From Rotaria macrura (taxonomy: Eukaryota; Rotifera; Eurotatoria; Philodinida; Philodinidae): a DNA stretch of 64,000 nucleotides. Numbering within the stretch: position 1 is the first letter of the stretch; each line of letters opens with the position of its first letter. The notes under the pieces are model-generated. The model was not told where the DNA came from, did not search any database, and was given only the letters and a program-made list of their open reading frames with translations. Location: positions 1 to 64,000 of the forward strand of contig OENT01000860.1 of assembly GCA_900239685.1 (NCBI GenBank), given 5' to 3'. A program made the translations under genes and the position numbers. This document shows, in pieces, positions 22,691 through 34,989 of this stretch.

Positions 22691-24943
22691 TCAATCAGCA
22701 TTGTTCGTTTGTTGCTGTATTATTTCAGGAGCTAACGGTTCCGGCAAACATTCACTTTCTGATGCTGCCTGATCCAATATATCGATCATTGATTTTAGAT
22801 TTGTCGTTTGATTCTGTACATGGTCTTCGTTTTCATTATTCTCAATATCGATTAACTGTGGAAGTTTTTCGAAATTCGGAAAACGTGCATATGTACCATT
22901 TAGCAATTCCTTAACATCCGTTGCTGTTTGTGTTAAACGCCTATTGAAATCAAGAAGGCTCTCATCGAATTTTTCACAATGATGATCCAGTTCATGATAC
23001 AGAATAAATCGTTTTTTTGATTGTTCACTATGCGTTTCAATGGATGGTGGTAATTCAAATAACGAAACGAATTTCGATGGTAATACAGGTTGACCACGCA
23101 TGTAAAGAGAAAAATCATCGGACGATAAACCAAGATGTTGAGCTTGTAAAAGTTCAATAAAACGAACGGCAGAATCCTAAGATATAACAGATAGAGTTTT
23201 ATTTTATTTTAGGAAAGATTTATCTCTTTTTTTCATGTAGAAACATACAAGATTAGCTAAATAGTAGAGTTGTTCACCACTTGGTTGAGAAAAATTACTT
23301 AAAAATTGTATATTTGAATGTAGACGTGGTGGTTTAGCTTTCAAGACAACATAAATAAGAGCTGGAAGAAAACTATCAGCATTTATTTCACTATTACTAC
23401 TACTAGCACGTATAGCTTCCTCAATTGACGATTTGCATTCCATGATCGACTGTATTTTTCCTTGTGGTGTTGGTTTAGAATCAAGTTCAATTAAGGCTAA
23501 TTTACAGAATAAAAACAACACGAGAATTTCTTTTAATTTTCGTATTTAATTTTTTAAATAATATGTTATATACCATTGATTGCCTTGTAAATAACTTCAC
23601 GAGCTGCAGGTATGCTTTCATTAAGTACTGTATCTAACATTGGTGCTGTTATCCAATGAAGTGATGATATACGATTTTGTATTGATAAATCTTTTTCTTC
23701 ACATGCCGTAGTAATAAGATTAAATATAAATTGATAATCCCGTGAGAAAATTATCTTTTCGAGATAATCACGAACACGAAGAATTAAATCCTCATTTTCA
23801 TCTTAAGTAAAAGATCAATCTTTGCTATAGTTTGAAATTTCAAGATAAGAAAACACATCAACTCATTTTGTTTCTACCTTTATATATTAGATTTGTTTGT
23901 ATACGTTTTTTTAATCCATCTTTAAACAATGCGTACTCTTGTATGAGTGCATCAATCGCCGTGTTTTTGTTGGAACATTTTTTATGAAAGCTAGTTGCAA
24001 AACTTTTAACTTGAGATTTAACATCAAGACGTGCATCATCTGTTGTCATTATATCGAGATGCTTAGTCGCAGCTTCGCTCTCCAGAGCATGTTCGTCGTT
24101 TATCAATGAGGATAGTACTGAATTACTTGTTGCTAAAAGGAAAAGAAATTCAAGACTTGTTAACTTCAAGAAACATTGATCATGAATATACATCGAAGGC
24201 TTCCGGCTCTGTTGACCATTTGTCGAAGAGGATTACGCATATTCATATTACTACGACGTTTTTCTTGAAAATTAGAAAATGATGGAGAGGATTGAGTAGA
24301 TGATGATGGAGTAACGTCTGGAGTTGAACTGCTAAAATAATAATGATCATGTGAGTCTCATGTCATGTTAATGTAAAAAACTAGTTCAATTCCTATGGCT
24401 CAACGATGAGTCTTTTTTCTTTTAATTCATCAATGAGCTGGCTGCATTATAGAAAAAATGTAGGACAAATATATTGATGCCTGCATAAGTATCTACTTAG
24501 TTAGCTTTTTCTTTTTTTCTAAACATAAAATAAACGTGATGACTGTACTTTGAAAGCGAAGGAATATTTGACTTAGATCTAGACATAATTTACTCTGAAT
24601 TAAAAATACTCCCATATGTATTCAATACTTGTCAAATTTATCATTAAAATTAATATGTCATGTTTGAAGATATTTTTATTATAACTCATAAATATGGAGT
24701 TGCCGCCGTATGAAAATTACCACTCATCATATAAAGATTATAACAAAATACATTTGATTGAATTTTTCATTCTTACCTTGTTTTCTCATCAAATACTTCT
24801 TGAATTTGTCGTGCTTGTTGATATACTTCACGATAACATTTACTACAAAATCCATCCCATATTTTATTTCCGTAAAAACCACAAGCATTACGACAGAGTT
24901 CTCCATCTGCTTTGGGATTTGATGCTGCTTGTGATTTGAGCAT
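22691..24943 (-). CDS. RABGEF1: RABGEF1 / Rabex-5: Rab5 guanine-nucleotide exchange factor
   Basis: Six exons (24943-24777, 24331-24192, 24132-23878, 23801-23574, 23496-23249, 23176-22691) give a closed 507-residue frame, close to the ~490 of human Rabex-5. Residues 17-36 are an A20-type zinc finger (C17-x3-C21-x11-C33-x2-C36) that binds ubiquitin. A helical bundle and VPS9 domain follow (~120-365), with the signature [20 protein letters not shown] at 303-322. VPS9 domains load GTP on Rab5 at early endosomes. D304, P308 and Y341 match catalytic residues; the threonine expected three residues after Y341 is alanine (YYLAN, A344). The C-terminus is Glu/Asn-rich and could bind a Rabaptin-like partner. 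The start is the first ATG before the finger, as in animal homologues. All introns are GT-AG and phase-consistent. Confidence 0.92.
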
Positions 24944-25970
24944 TGCAGCTCTTATTTGTTTATTGAAATAGAAACAAAAATAATATCTAGAAGACCAAAT
25001 AATTAATATCATTTTATTTTAAACAAAAGAGTCAGAAAGTTTTGATGGATGATTTAATAAGTATAAATACCATTATTCCAACGGTTCCCATTCTAGCTAT
25101 TGTTCCAGGTGTTAAAAGTTACAAGCAACCTTGCATGAGAACAAATTATAAAAAATAATTACTGATACTCAGTAACAAATGACAAAAGATGTAACAATGT
25201 TTACAATCATCCATTGTTGTTCTTTGCTTGATCATGTAATGGTGCAAGTTACTAGAAATTAAATATACATTGTCGAAGGTACTATTGATAAAAGAAGAAA
25301 CTAGTTTTCTTTGATAAGACATACCAAGGTATGTGTCAGGTGCTGTGTATTTGAATGCTGATTCATGAATATGCTGATATTACCAATGAAATTTAGCCTA
25401 AGACAAAGAATATAAATTGAATTTCAAGAAAAATTCGTTTTTTTATTATTTCAGAAATAAATTCATTCGAAATTCTTCAATGTTATTTTATAATTGAAAT
25501 ATTTCGTTTTTCTTTTCGTATTTTGTAGTACTCATCATCGTCATATATATTGAGCTGGGGCTCATTGACGAATCAAAAAAATACAAAATAACAGATGGCG
25601 TACGAAAAAGTATCATCAATATTTCTTATTGAAATCAAGTCTATTCTGACACGAACAATCTTCTCACCTGCGTACCCATAACTAAAAGAAAGAATCATTG
25701 AAAATACTGACAAAGTTGCTTTTTTTTATTTGACTTTCCTTACAAAATCGCCTTATAGTCTCACAGCAAAAAATCCATATCGATCATATTGCGTATACTT
25801 TCATATGTAGTCTTACGATTAACAATAAAAGAATACTTTTACTATCAAGGGATAGCGAAGGAAAAGAAATTGAACGTCGGTACAAAAAAAAGCAGAAAAA
25901 CAAAGAAACAAACATGTAGAGATCAATAAATGATGAATATTTGAAAATCCACAAAAGAAAACGCTTTTTT
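24944..25970. other. Intergenic region, no gene seen
   Basis: About 1 kb upstream of RABGEF1 with only short frames. It likely contains the RABGEF1 promoter and any 5' untranslated exon, since an AG just upstream of the start hints at one; nothing specific is identifiable. Confidence 0.4.
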
Positions 25971-26336
25971 TCACACGATAAATTTTTTGTCTCCGTCTTG
26001 TTGAATATGCCGATCGTTAGCTAATGAACATCGGCAAAGCGGACAACACAGTGAATATTCACGATTGGATTCAATCCATTTTTTAAGACAGATTCGATGA
26101 TATCGATGTAAACATGTTGTTACAATTGTCGTACGTTTATCAAATGATAATTTATCCAAGCAAATAGAACATTCATCATGATAATCTAACATTGATTCAT
26201 CTTCATCATTATCTAGTATTGTTTGTCGAAGACGTTCACGAAGTGTTTTAGTTTTACCAGATGCTTTTACATGACGAGATTTTAATTCAAGTTGTAATTG
26301 TCTATATGTTAACTTATCGACATCACTAGTTAGCAT
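25971..26336 (-). CDS. Small SAP-like plus RING-H2 E3 ubiquitin ligase
   Basis: A single-exon 121-residue protein with ATG in a CAACAATG context. Residues 6-42 fit a SAP-type helix-extended-helix: LTYRQLQLELKSRHVKASGK, then LRERLR, with the leucine, glycine and basic spacing of DNA-binding SAP motifs. Residues 56-101 form a RING finger: C56-x2-C59, C75-x-H77-x2-H80-x2-C83, then C98-x2-C101, i.e. the RING-H2 pattern. It is therefore probably a ubiquitin ligase whose SAP-like part directs it to chromatin or another partner. I do not recognise an orthologue of this very small architecture. It lies 0.4 kb downstream of the CNG gene on the same strand but has its own start. Confidence 0.8.
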   Translation of the reverse strand: MLTSDVDKLTYRQLQLELKSRHVKASGKTKTLRERLRQTILDNDEDESMLDYHDECSICLDKLSFDKRTTIVTTCLHRYHRICLKKWIESNREYSLCCPLCRCSLANDRHIQQDGDKKFIV

Positions 26337-26734
26337 TGTTGAAGATAAATAGGTAAATTTTCGTTTTTCGTTGGATGTTAATAAAAATCTAAAAAATTCT
26401 TATTCCAAATGAATTATACTAAAGAAGCTAAGAAGTCGGATTCTTTGACGATAAAGCTTCATCGTGTTAACAAGTCTTTGTACACATGTACTATCTATTC
26501 TTTGTCTATCTTTATCCATTCTATGAATGATCTGATGAATCACAATAGCATCTCTGTCTGTTACACTTTCATACAAAGCGACTGTTTTTGATGGCCAATA
26601 ATTTAACTTTTATTCAAAAGTTCAACTACGTATATGCTTATTATTATGTTGAGGAGTTTTAAGAAAGAAAACGTTGTACAAAACAATACTTAACATGAAA
26701 ATGATGAAACAAGAATATGATATTAGTTTTTGTT

Positions 26735-29700
26735 TTATTCATCATCGATATCAATCGATGATCCCAATCGAAATTTCATTAACTTAGCTGTTGTATTCGA
26801 CTTCCATTGATTTATTAAGAACGGAACAGCCGGTGTTGACATTGGCAAGCTTGGCGTTGCTATACTTATACTTTGTTTTCGTACTCCATATTCATATTCC
26901 ATTTTTGATAGTTGTTGTTTGACATGTCTTATTGACTCAATATATTCATCGAAAAATGTTGTTATACGCTTATTCAATATTCGTTCTGTATCAACTAATT
27001 TTTTAATACGATCGTGTACACTTAATAATTGTTCTTGTTCCACATATCGTTTTGAATCATTTAAAGATTCATCAAGTAGATTATCTTTCCTCAATATTGA
27101 TTTACCTTTTTCAATTATTTTTGATAATGATTCTGGATAATTATCAAGTACAAGCCATAGATCTTCTTTTGTTAATGTATATAAATCCGAATAGCCTAAT
27201 GATTTCACATTTGCTGTACGACGATTACCATTTTTCGATCCTTAAAAATTTTAATCTTAACAAAATATGTTTAATAAAATTTTGTAGAAAAATACCAGGA
27301 ATATTTAAAATAGATATTTCACCAAAGACAGAACCCTCTTTAAGTACAACAAATGTTGTTTTACCATCATCACTTACTACAGCTAAATGGCCACGTTTAA
27401 TAATATACATTTCTTTTCCAATATCACCTTTTCGACAAACATAATCTCCTGGACCGAAAAATATCGGTTTCAATTTTGTTACCTTTTAAAAAGAGATTGA
27501 AACGATAAACATTTTTCTATACACGCAATATTTATCCTTACAAGTTCAACAAGTAAATTAGGTTCACAATCATGAAATAATGTTACTTGTTTTAATGATT
27601 CTAAATGTACTTTAATAGCAAGATCTTTTCGTAATTCAACACTTAAATCTGAATTTAGAACCATTTCTTCGTTCAATACTTGTCGATTTGTATACAGATA
27701 ATCAAGCCATTTAATAACTTTTTGTTCAAGTTTTCGATTAACTGAACGAAATTTCATGTAACGCTTTATTTCATCCATTTTTTCACTAACTTGTTGTCCT
27801 AGAAAAAAACATGAGAGAAATATATTCGATTTTTTTCTTCCTTTAACATGGTGTTTTTCCATACTGGATTGATTTTGAGACGATATCATCGTACCCAAAC
27901 TACCGATAATAGTTGCAAATATCAGGATACCTACCAATAAAAATCAAAAATTAATCATGAACTTAAGTATCGAATGCATCAAGAATAGAAATTCGAGTAT
28001 CGGAAAAGATATTCTGGACTATGGTTTGATTACATTTCGTTTTTCAGCATAAGATATTGTAGACTAGATTATCTTGAATGTGAGAAAACCGGTGAATTTG
28101 AAGGCTTCACAAATTAAAACAAACTTGTATCCTATACTAATATCGGTTCCAGAAATCAAGGCATTCGGTTTTCATTTTCGATTAACTTTTGATGGCAACA
28201 AGATACACACCTGGGATTTTCACCATTCAGCCATGGAAAAAGAACAGACGAGAGAGCATCCAAACATCTCGATTTTAATCAGTCTTAAAATTCACCAACT
28301 AGGTGAACTTTTCAATACAAAGTTGAAGTATGAGATTCTAAATGAATTTTACATTAGACAGTGGCTAGCAATAAAATTACATCCGATCTACTCACCGTCT
28401 ACATTCCTAGTATATTCTTCTTCAGCAATGCTACAGTTTTCTAGAAACTACGATTGTGGGTCAAAAGACCTGTGATCAATCAAAAATGTGTCTGGAAACT
28501 GGGTAATATGCTACTTTGAGCCCATCGGTAATATTTGCTTTTCGTTTCACAAAGATCCATCACCTATATACTCTGTTGAGAGAAAATCAGAGTTTCTAAA
28601 AAACTCAAACATTTCTGGAAAGGAACATGTTAGGGATGTAGACGTTGAGTAGATGAGATGCAATTGTTTTGCAAGTCACTGTCTAATGGAAAATTCATTG
28701 GGAATCTCATCCTCCAATCTTGTATTGAGAAATTTACCTGATTGGTGAATTTTAAGACTGATTAAAATCGAAATGTTTCGATGCTCTCTGGTCTGTCCTT
28801 TCTCCTCTGGTGAATGGTGAAAATCCCAGGTGTCTATCTTGTTTCTATCAAAAGTTAATCGTAAAAGAAAACCGAATGCCTTGATTTCTGAAACCGATAG
28901 TAGTCTCAACATTAAAATAAACCAAGAAAAAAATATCATGTTTCATCAGATCAACTATCCGATGCTAATAAGTAAATCGTGTTGTAACACACTCGAGTGG
29001 GTCGTTTTAAACTTCAGAGTATTCTCTTACGTATGAGTAACTCTCGAGTAATATAAAAATTTTCACAAGATTGTATTTTTCAAGTGTATCAAAAATTGAA
29101 CTCAATTCCAATATGTTTAGCAGTTTATTGTCAATGTATAAAATTATCTTCGAATATGGAAGATAAAATGAATGTCTCTAATTCTTTCCCTGTTGATAAC
29201 ATACCAATCATAAAATCAAACAGTACAAATAAATATTCCGCCCTTTTGACAGGTAATGGAACATCACCGATTGTACTTAATAAAAGTGTTGACCAATAAA
29301 AACAATATGTATACAGCATTGCTACACTTTCATTTTTAGCTGTTGCTGGTAATACCCATCGATCAGTGCCAAATCCCAAATATTGACAAATGAGAAAATA
29401 AGCACAACAATTCCTAAAAAAAAAAGATTCAATTATTCTTTTTCGATATATATATATTTTTCTACGTTAAAACACGAAATGTTTCTTTTTACCAATGAAT
29501 TAATGTAAGTGTCAAACATACGAGACAGAATATTCGAAATGTATTAGGAAATCTTGTACGTGATTCTGTTAAATCTTGAAATTCGAAAAGACGATGAACA
29601 CGTAAAAAACGATTACAACGTATTATAGAAATAAAACGACATTGTGGTATAAAATATAAAAAATCAGTTGGAACGATGCTTAAAAGATCACGTAAATAAA

Positions 29701-30353
29701 ATTGCCGCGATGAAAAATATTTATGTGATAAAACACGATGATTACGTACGAAGAGACCATGACTAAAATAACCTACACAAAGAATTTTCTCGCATCTTTA
29801 AAACAACATTCATTTTTGTCAATTACCTGTTCTTGATTGTATAAATATATCGATTAAATAGATTACATCAAAAGTATAATCTAATGATAACCATACAATC
29901 CGTAAATTATTGTTCAATCGATCAAATGAATATCTAGCTGGTATCAATAGAATATTATAGGAAACGGCAATTGAAATGATTGCAAGCCAATAATGATATA
30001 TGTAGTTTTGTGGATCAATGACTAATCCAGTACTATAATGTAGAAGTCAAAAATATGTGTAAAGCGGTTTTTTTTTCAATATTCCATAATACTGAACTTT
30101 TCACCTACACTTGAAAATCTTCATTTCGAATTGGTGCCTCTGCCTTTTGATTTCCTTCTTTTATGAAGCTCGTGCGCTGTTCATCTTTCTCATTAATTCT
30201 CTTCAAATTAATAAATGGTTGAAAAATACGTTGTCGAAAGTTCTATTAGAAAGTCAAAAAATTAAATTGACTAAAGAAAATAATTTTGAATGAAAATAAA
30301 ACCTTCAATTTTCTATTTGCTGATTGTGCATTTAGTTCGTCGATGTTCATCAT
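26735..30353 (-). CDS. CNGA: Cyclic nucleotide-gated cation channel, alpha (CNGA) type
   Basis: Nine exons (30353-30303, 30242-30109, 30032-29827, 29772-29493, 29413-29205, 27930-27865, 27798-27542, 27482-27296, 27240-26735) yield a closed 631-residue frame. The N-terminus is short. S1-S5 include [21 protein letters not shown] (S2-S3) and a basic S4 with repeated Arg. Pore helix and filter: [19 protein letters not shown], with D274 where vertebrate CNGA channels have glutamate. S6 is [22 protein letters not shown]-linker and cyclic-nucleotide-binding domain follow (FGEISILN, then [17 protein letters not shown], with the Arg-Thr pair that contacts cGMP). A C-terminal coiled coil after LLDE resembles the CLZ zipper typical of alpha subunits. 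Intron 5 (29204-27931) carries an inverted-repeat element. The channel is a plasma-membrane or ciliary Na+/Ca2+ channel opened by cGMP or cAMP. Confidence 0.93.
28136..28907. mobile_element. Inverted-repeat element inside CNG intron 5
   Basis: The left arm ~28136-28430 and right arm ~28615-28907 are reverse complements with moderate divergence. Shared landmarks are ATCGGTT(C/T)CAGAAATCAAG, CACCTGGGATTTTCACCATTC, GAGAGCATC and ATTAGACAGTG. Translated in the two directions they give similar open frames (28074-28475 + and 28676-28939 -), which explains those ORFs without a gene. The central loop is ~185 nt. The host intron is 1274 nt, whereas most CNG introns are ~60-130 nt. Confidence 0.7.
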
Positions 30354-30654
30354 TATCACTTCAATATTTTTTATTTTCTTACTTTGACAAAATGCTGGTA
30401 AAAATGAAAGTAGATGAAAAAACACGATAATGGTTGGTTCTTTACAATTATCTTCCTTTTTTTTTGTCTCTCTTCATGCACTGTCATCGAATGTCTAAGT
30501 TTTATATTCATATTTTTCTTGTCAAGGCAAGACAATGCATGACAGGTGAAAGTATATACATATTAAGATTTAGAAATTTTTCAGTCGAATTATTTTTTAT
30601 TCAAAAAAAAAAGAAAAAGGAAGAAAAATCAAGTCTGATTAATTATAATCCATT

Positions 30655-33600
30655 TCACATTTTTGAACGAGTAAGCCAAGCATGTTCCTATCATGCAATG
30701 AAAGTAAACACATTCTGCAATGAAAAAGAGAACACAAGCAATTGTAGTAAAAAACATACCTGTTGAACACGGCCCGATGATGGATCAATGAGAACATTAA
30801 TAATTGTTGGACGAGTTTTTTCAGCCAAAGCAGATTGCACACTTTTTTTAACTTCTTCCAATGTACGTGCTAGATAACCTTGACAACCAAAAGCTGATGC
30901 TATCCGTTCATAATTTGCTTGCATCAATGATGTTGGCGGCAAACTTAAGTTTTTTTTTTCAATTAAAATTATATAGAATATAATCTGAATGTAAAAATAT
31001 CTTTACACGAGACAGCTGGTAAATTTTAGTTAAATTTACAAGGTATTCAAGAGCATTAAAATTAATCAGCCAGTATTAGGATTTCCTGCTCTTTCGAAAT
31101 TAAATAATGAGAATGTTTTTTTTTCTGGCTCGATTAGAATTAGTGTGTTGAGAACAAAAGTTTGATAACAAGAAGGCACAACGATGTCGATGATAAATTC
31201 ATTTATGATGTATTGTTCGACGATGTTTCGATTGAAAATCGAATTAAGTCTTTTTCTACAAACTATTCGATGTTTTTCTCATGTAGTACATTCGTACATT
31301 AGATTGTAACCTGATACATACGACAAAAGGATCATAGTGTCTGAATTTCAGTTCACTATAATTCATTTTTACGAGAGGAAAATGAAAGTATGCGAAACAT
31401 AGGATAGGTAAAATAATTTAACAATCTCATCTAAACAAATTAATAATCGTACATTAAATACCTATTGAGTCGTGTTAGATTTTTACTCATAGTTTACTCT
31501 TAGTTCATTAATCGTAAGTCGAAAAGTCAACCGTATATACACATCTCTTAATAGTATCAGCATACCGTACCCACATATTGTTTATCTTAATTTTTAATGA
31601 TATTCAAGAATTCATAAAAATACACAAGGGCAATATTCTTGTATTCCTGTGTATGAATGCATAGTTTCAAAGAAAATAAAATCCTCATTCTTGCTGATTA
31701 CACTTGATTTGTGTTCTGATAATTTAATTAGTATCGTGTAAAGAATATTTAACAAAAAGATTATTGATTGTTCAAAATATGAAATCATACTTTAGAGCAG
31801 CATCTTGTTTAGCCATGTCTTGAAATGATTCTGCATCGACACCTGCATATATACCACCATTATTGATTATGATAAATATAATTGGAAGATTGTAACTAGT
31901 ATAGAAATATGACAAAACCAAAAATAACATCTGTATATTACATTGATGAACAAAGGTACCGAGCAGCTGTTTCAAATTCAAGACCACTGAAACCAAAAGC
32001 ACTATCACCTTCAACACAGATGACACGTTTTTCAGGTTCATGATCTTGATAGTAGACAGCTGATGCTATGGCAAAGCCTGGACCAACACCCATCGTACCT
32101 AAAAATGAAATTTGTTATTTGTCTTTTCGTATCGATAGATTAATTTTCTAATATTCAATGTTTCTTAACAGCTAGTAGAATATGTTGCATACCAAATGTT
32201 CCAGCATCCAATCTATGACGAGCTTTGGAATTCAATAACATCGTTCGTCCAATATCCATTGTATTAGCACCTTCACTGACTATAATTGCATCTTTAGGAA
32301 TAATGGATTGAATCTTTAAAACAAAGAAGCATAGTCAGTATGAAAGAAAATAAATCATTTTATTTTGAACCTACTGCATCAAATGCCGAATAATAATTGA
32401 GCATAGAACTATCTTTTGAATTCATAACAACCTGAATATAATAACAAATCAGTAAGAAAGAATAGGCAAGACAAAATACAGCAGTTATTCATTTGGTTAT
32501 TTAGAGAAAACTAATGTTATATTGTAACAGACTCTTTAGTGTATTTACACGATTGAAGTATCTTACCTCACTTCGTTGTTTATTTGCAGCTAATTTATTT
32601 CTTAACAATTTCCACCATTGTGTTGCTCCATCATATTTCCATTTTGTTTCATTATCACTTAACTAAGAAAAACGAGTATCAACAAGTTTTTTATTCAAAA
32701 ATGTACGTTATATAAAACTTATTTACTTGTTTTAATACTGTTTTAAGATCAGCTTGGATGGCCACTGCACTTTGAACATTATTATGTAGTTCACTTGTAT
32801 CTGTATCGATCTGAATACAATTATCTGTTAATACATATCTCGTATGCTCTTTCTAAACATCGTCTAAGTCTAATTAGGATAGAATAATTATTGATTCACA
32901 GCGACAGTGACCTTCCTGGAATAGGTCGCGTCAGAAAGTCAACAATACATTGAATATCAACTGAATAAACGATAAATCTTTTTATTCCTTCTTTTTTTCA
33001 TACTAAAGCATGTTTCTTATGACTATTTTCAAGTAGAAAATTTGATTTCTCTTGAATAGAAGACACTTTTAATAATACCTAGAACTAAGATTTCGAAACA
33101 AACATCGTGGATATCTCACGAAAAGAGTTGATACGTTAGAATTGATAAATTCAACCAAGTATTCTTTGTCTATTATTCATGTATGATTCTATGAGAGCAT
33201 AGAACTCAAGTATCATTTTCCATTGAATTCACAATCACCAACTCTCGTATATCATTTCTTCCTCTGTTTTACAAGTGTCGCATGCGTCATATGGAATTAC
33301 GAGAGAATTTCATACTTGTCTAGCTCATAAGAATCTTAGATTCAATCTAAAGCATATATAATTATTAGGAAACAAGATTCTTAAGAAAACTAAGAAAATA
33401 TTACTTGAATTATTTTAACATTTGGATTAAAACGAGGTGGTCTACCAAAATGAAGCATCCAATTAAGACGTGCACCAAGTAAAACAATACAGTCAGCATC
33501 TTTCAATGCAGTTGAACGTGCTGCACCTACAGATAATGGATGACGATCGTCTAATGTTCCTTTACCCATAGGAGTTGCCAAAAATGGTAAATTATATTGT

Positions 33601-34386
33601 TCAATGAACGCTTTTGCTTCTACTTCAGCAGATCCATATGAACAACCTAAGGATTATATTTATTTGTAAAGGTATATGCATATGTGTAGTGCAAAAATGG
33701 ATTAGTACCTTTTCCAACGATAACAAGTGGTTTTTCACTTCCTTTCAGTAGATTGAAAAGTTCAGCAAGCGATTCACGACTTGCTGCTGGTTTAGGAGGT
33801 GCTGGACATTTTAACACTTGTCTATACAAGAAAATATTTATCATAAAAACGCAAGGTTGATATATTTTTACTCGATCTTATTTGTATTTATCGAAGCCGT
33901 AACAAGTTCACCAGGAATATCTAGGTAACTGACACCAGACGGTGAATAAATAGACGAGCGAACAGCCTATGAATGAAAGAAAAAGAAATTTTATTTTCTA
34001 AATTAAATTAAAAAGAAAACATTTTTAAACACGTTACTTTTTCAACATAGAATGGAACTCGATCGAGTGATGCCATTCGAGCGGCATATTTCGAATATAG
34101 TCGTGCAGATTCAACCTTCAAAAACGATGAATTCGAATGCAATTCTCTATCTAAAGCACCTGTATACTTGTGGAAATTCTTGAAAAGCACCCATAGATTC
34201 TTGTGGTTGATCAGAAGAACCAGCTAAGACAAGCATTGGCCTATAATATACACACTTATTTCATTATTCATCATAGTAAACTAGTTAGTGTTATTTACCA
34301 TTTATTAACTTGTGCATTTGCCATACCACCAAGAGCATGAATAAAACCAGGTCCTGATACTGTTAAACATACAGCTGGTCTATCAA

Positions 34387-34417
<31 letters not shown>

Positions 34418-34989
34418 TCGTTAATGTCTTGAACATAACTTCATTGTAATTAAACTTACTTTCCCGTTAAATAGCCAATAGCAGATGCAGCGTAAGATGC
34501 CTAAAATGAAAAGATACGATAGGCAAGAATTTTCCTTTCATGTAACTAAATACAGATTGTTCATTACGCATCCCAATATATTTTATTTGGAACTGTTGAG
34601 CAGCAAATGCAACTTCAATTATTGGAATACCAACTACACCGAATATGTATTCAATACCCTAAAATATATTCGAACATCCTAAATTGCCTATCTTGATAAA
34701 CTTTTGTGGAATAATAATATGAATATTATCTTGCAACTATGTCAATATGCCCGAGATAGTTACCAAACTGTTGTACCCATTCAATCATGTAAAGTATTGG
34801 TTCGCTTGCGTAGAATACGAATACAAATCATCGTTGACTCATGCAACGTTAGTCCTTCGGTTTAGGCTATTCATTTTTTCTCACCTGTTTTTTTAATGCT
34901 TCTGCAATGACCTGAGCACCGGAAATTTCACTTCCTTCCAATGATGCATCTGAAGTATTGCCAACGTTACTCTTTGAGGAAGACTCCAT
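30655..34989 (-). CDS. HACL1: 2-hydroxyacyl-CoA lyase 1 (peroxisomal, ThDP-dependent)
   Basis: Seventeen exons close to a 583-residue frame (human ~578). Exon starts/ends: 34989-34885, 34658-34554, 34500-34460, 34379-34299, 34240-34168, 34115-34038, 33966-33872, 33821-33709, 33646-33405, 32810-32727, 32662-32567, 32431-32375, 32313-32193, 32098-31960, 31895-31791, 30943-30760, 30687-30655. It cleaves 2-hydroxy fatty acyl-CoA to formyl-CoA and an aldehyde in phytanic-acid alpha-oxidation. Seen: N-terminal ThDP half with [16 protein letters not shown] (conserved Glu), [18 protein letters not shown], middle domain with [18 protein letters not shown], and the C-terminal ThDP/Mg motif from [14 protein letters not shown] to INNGG. 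The last exon is 33 nt and encodes [10 protein letters not shown], ending in a PTS1-like SKM (human ends SNM). It lies 0.3 kb upstream of the CNG gene on the same strand. Confidence 0.95.

Noticed and set aside
28074..28939. Two similar ORFs on opposite strands (133 and 87 codons)
   Set aside because: They are the two arms of one inverted-repeat element in an intron; the similarity is due to the repeat, not to paired genes.
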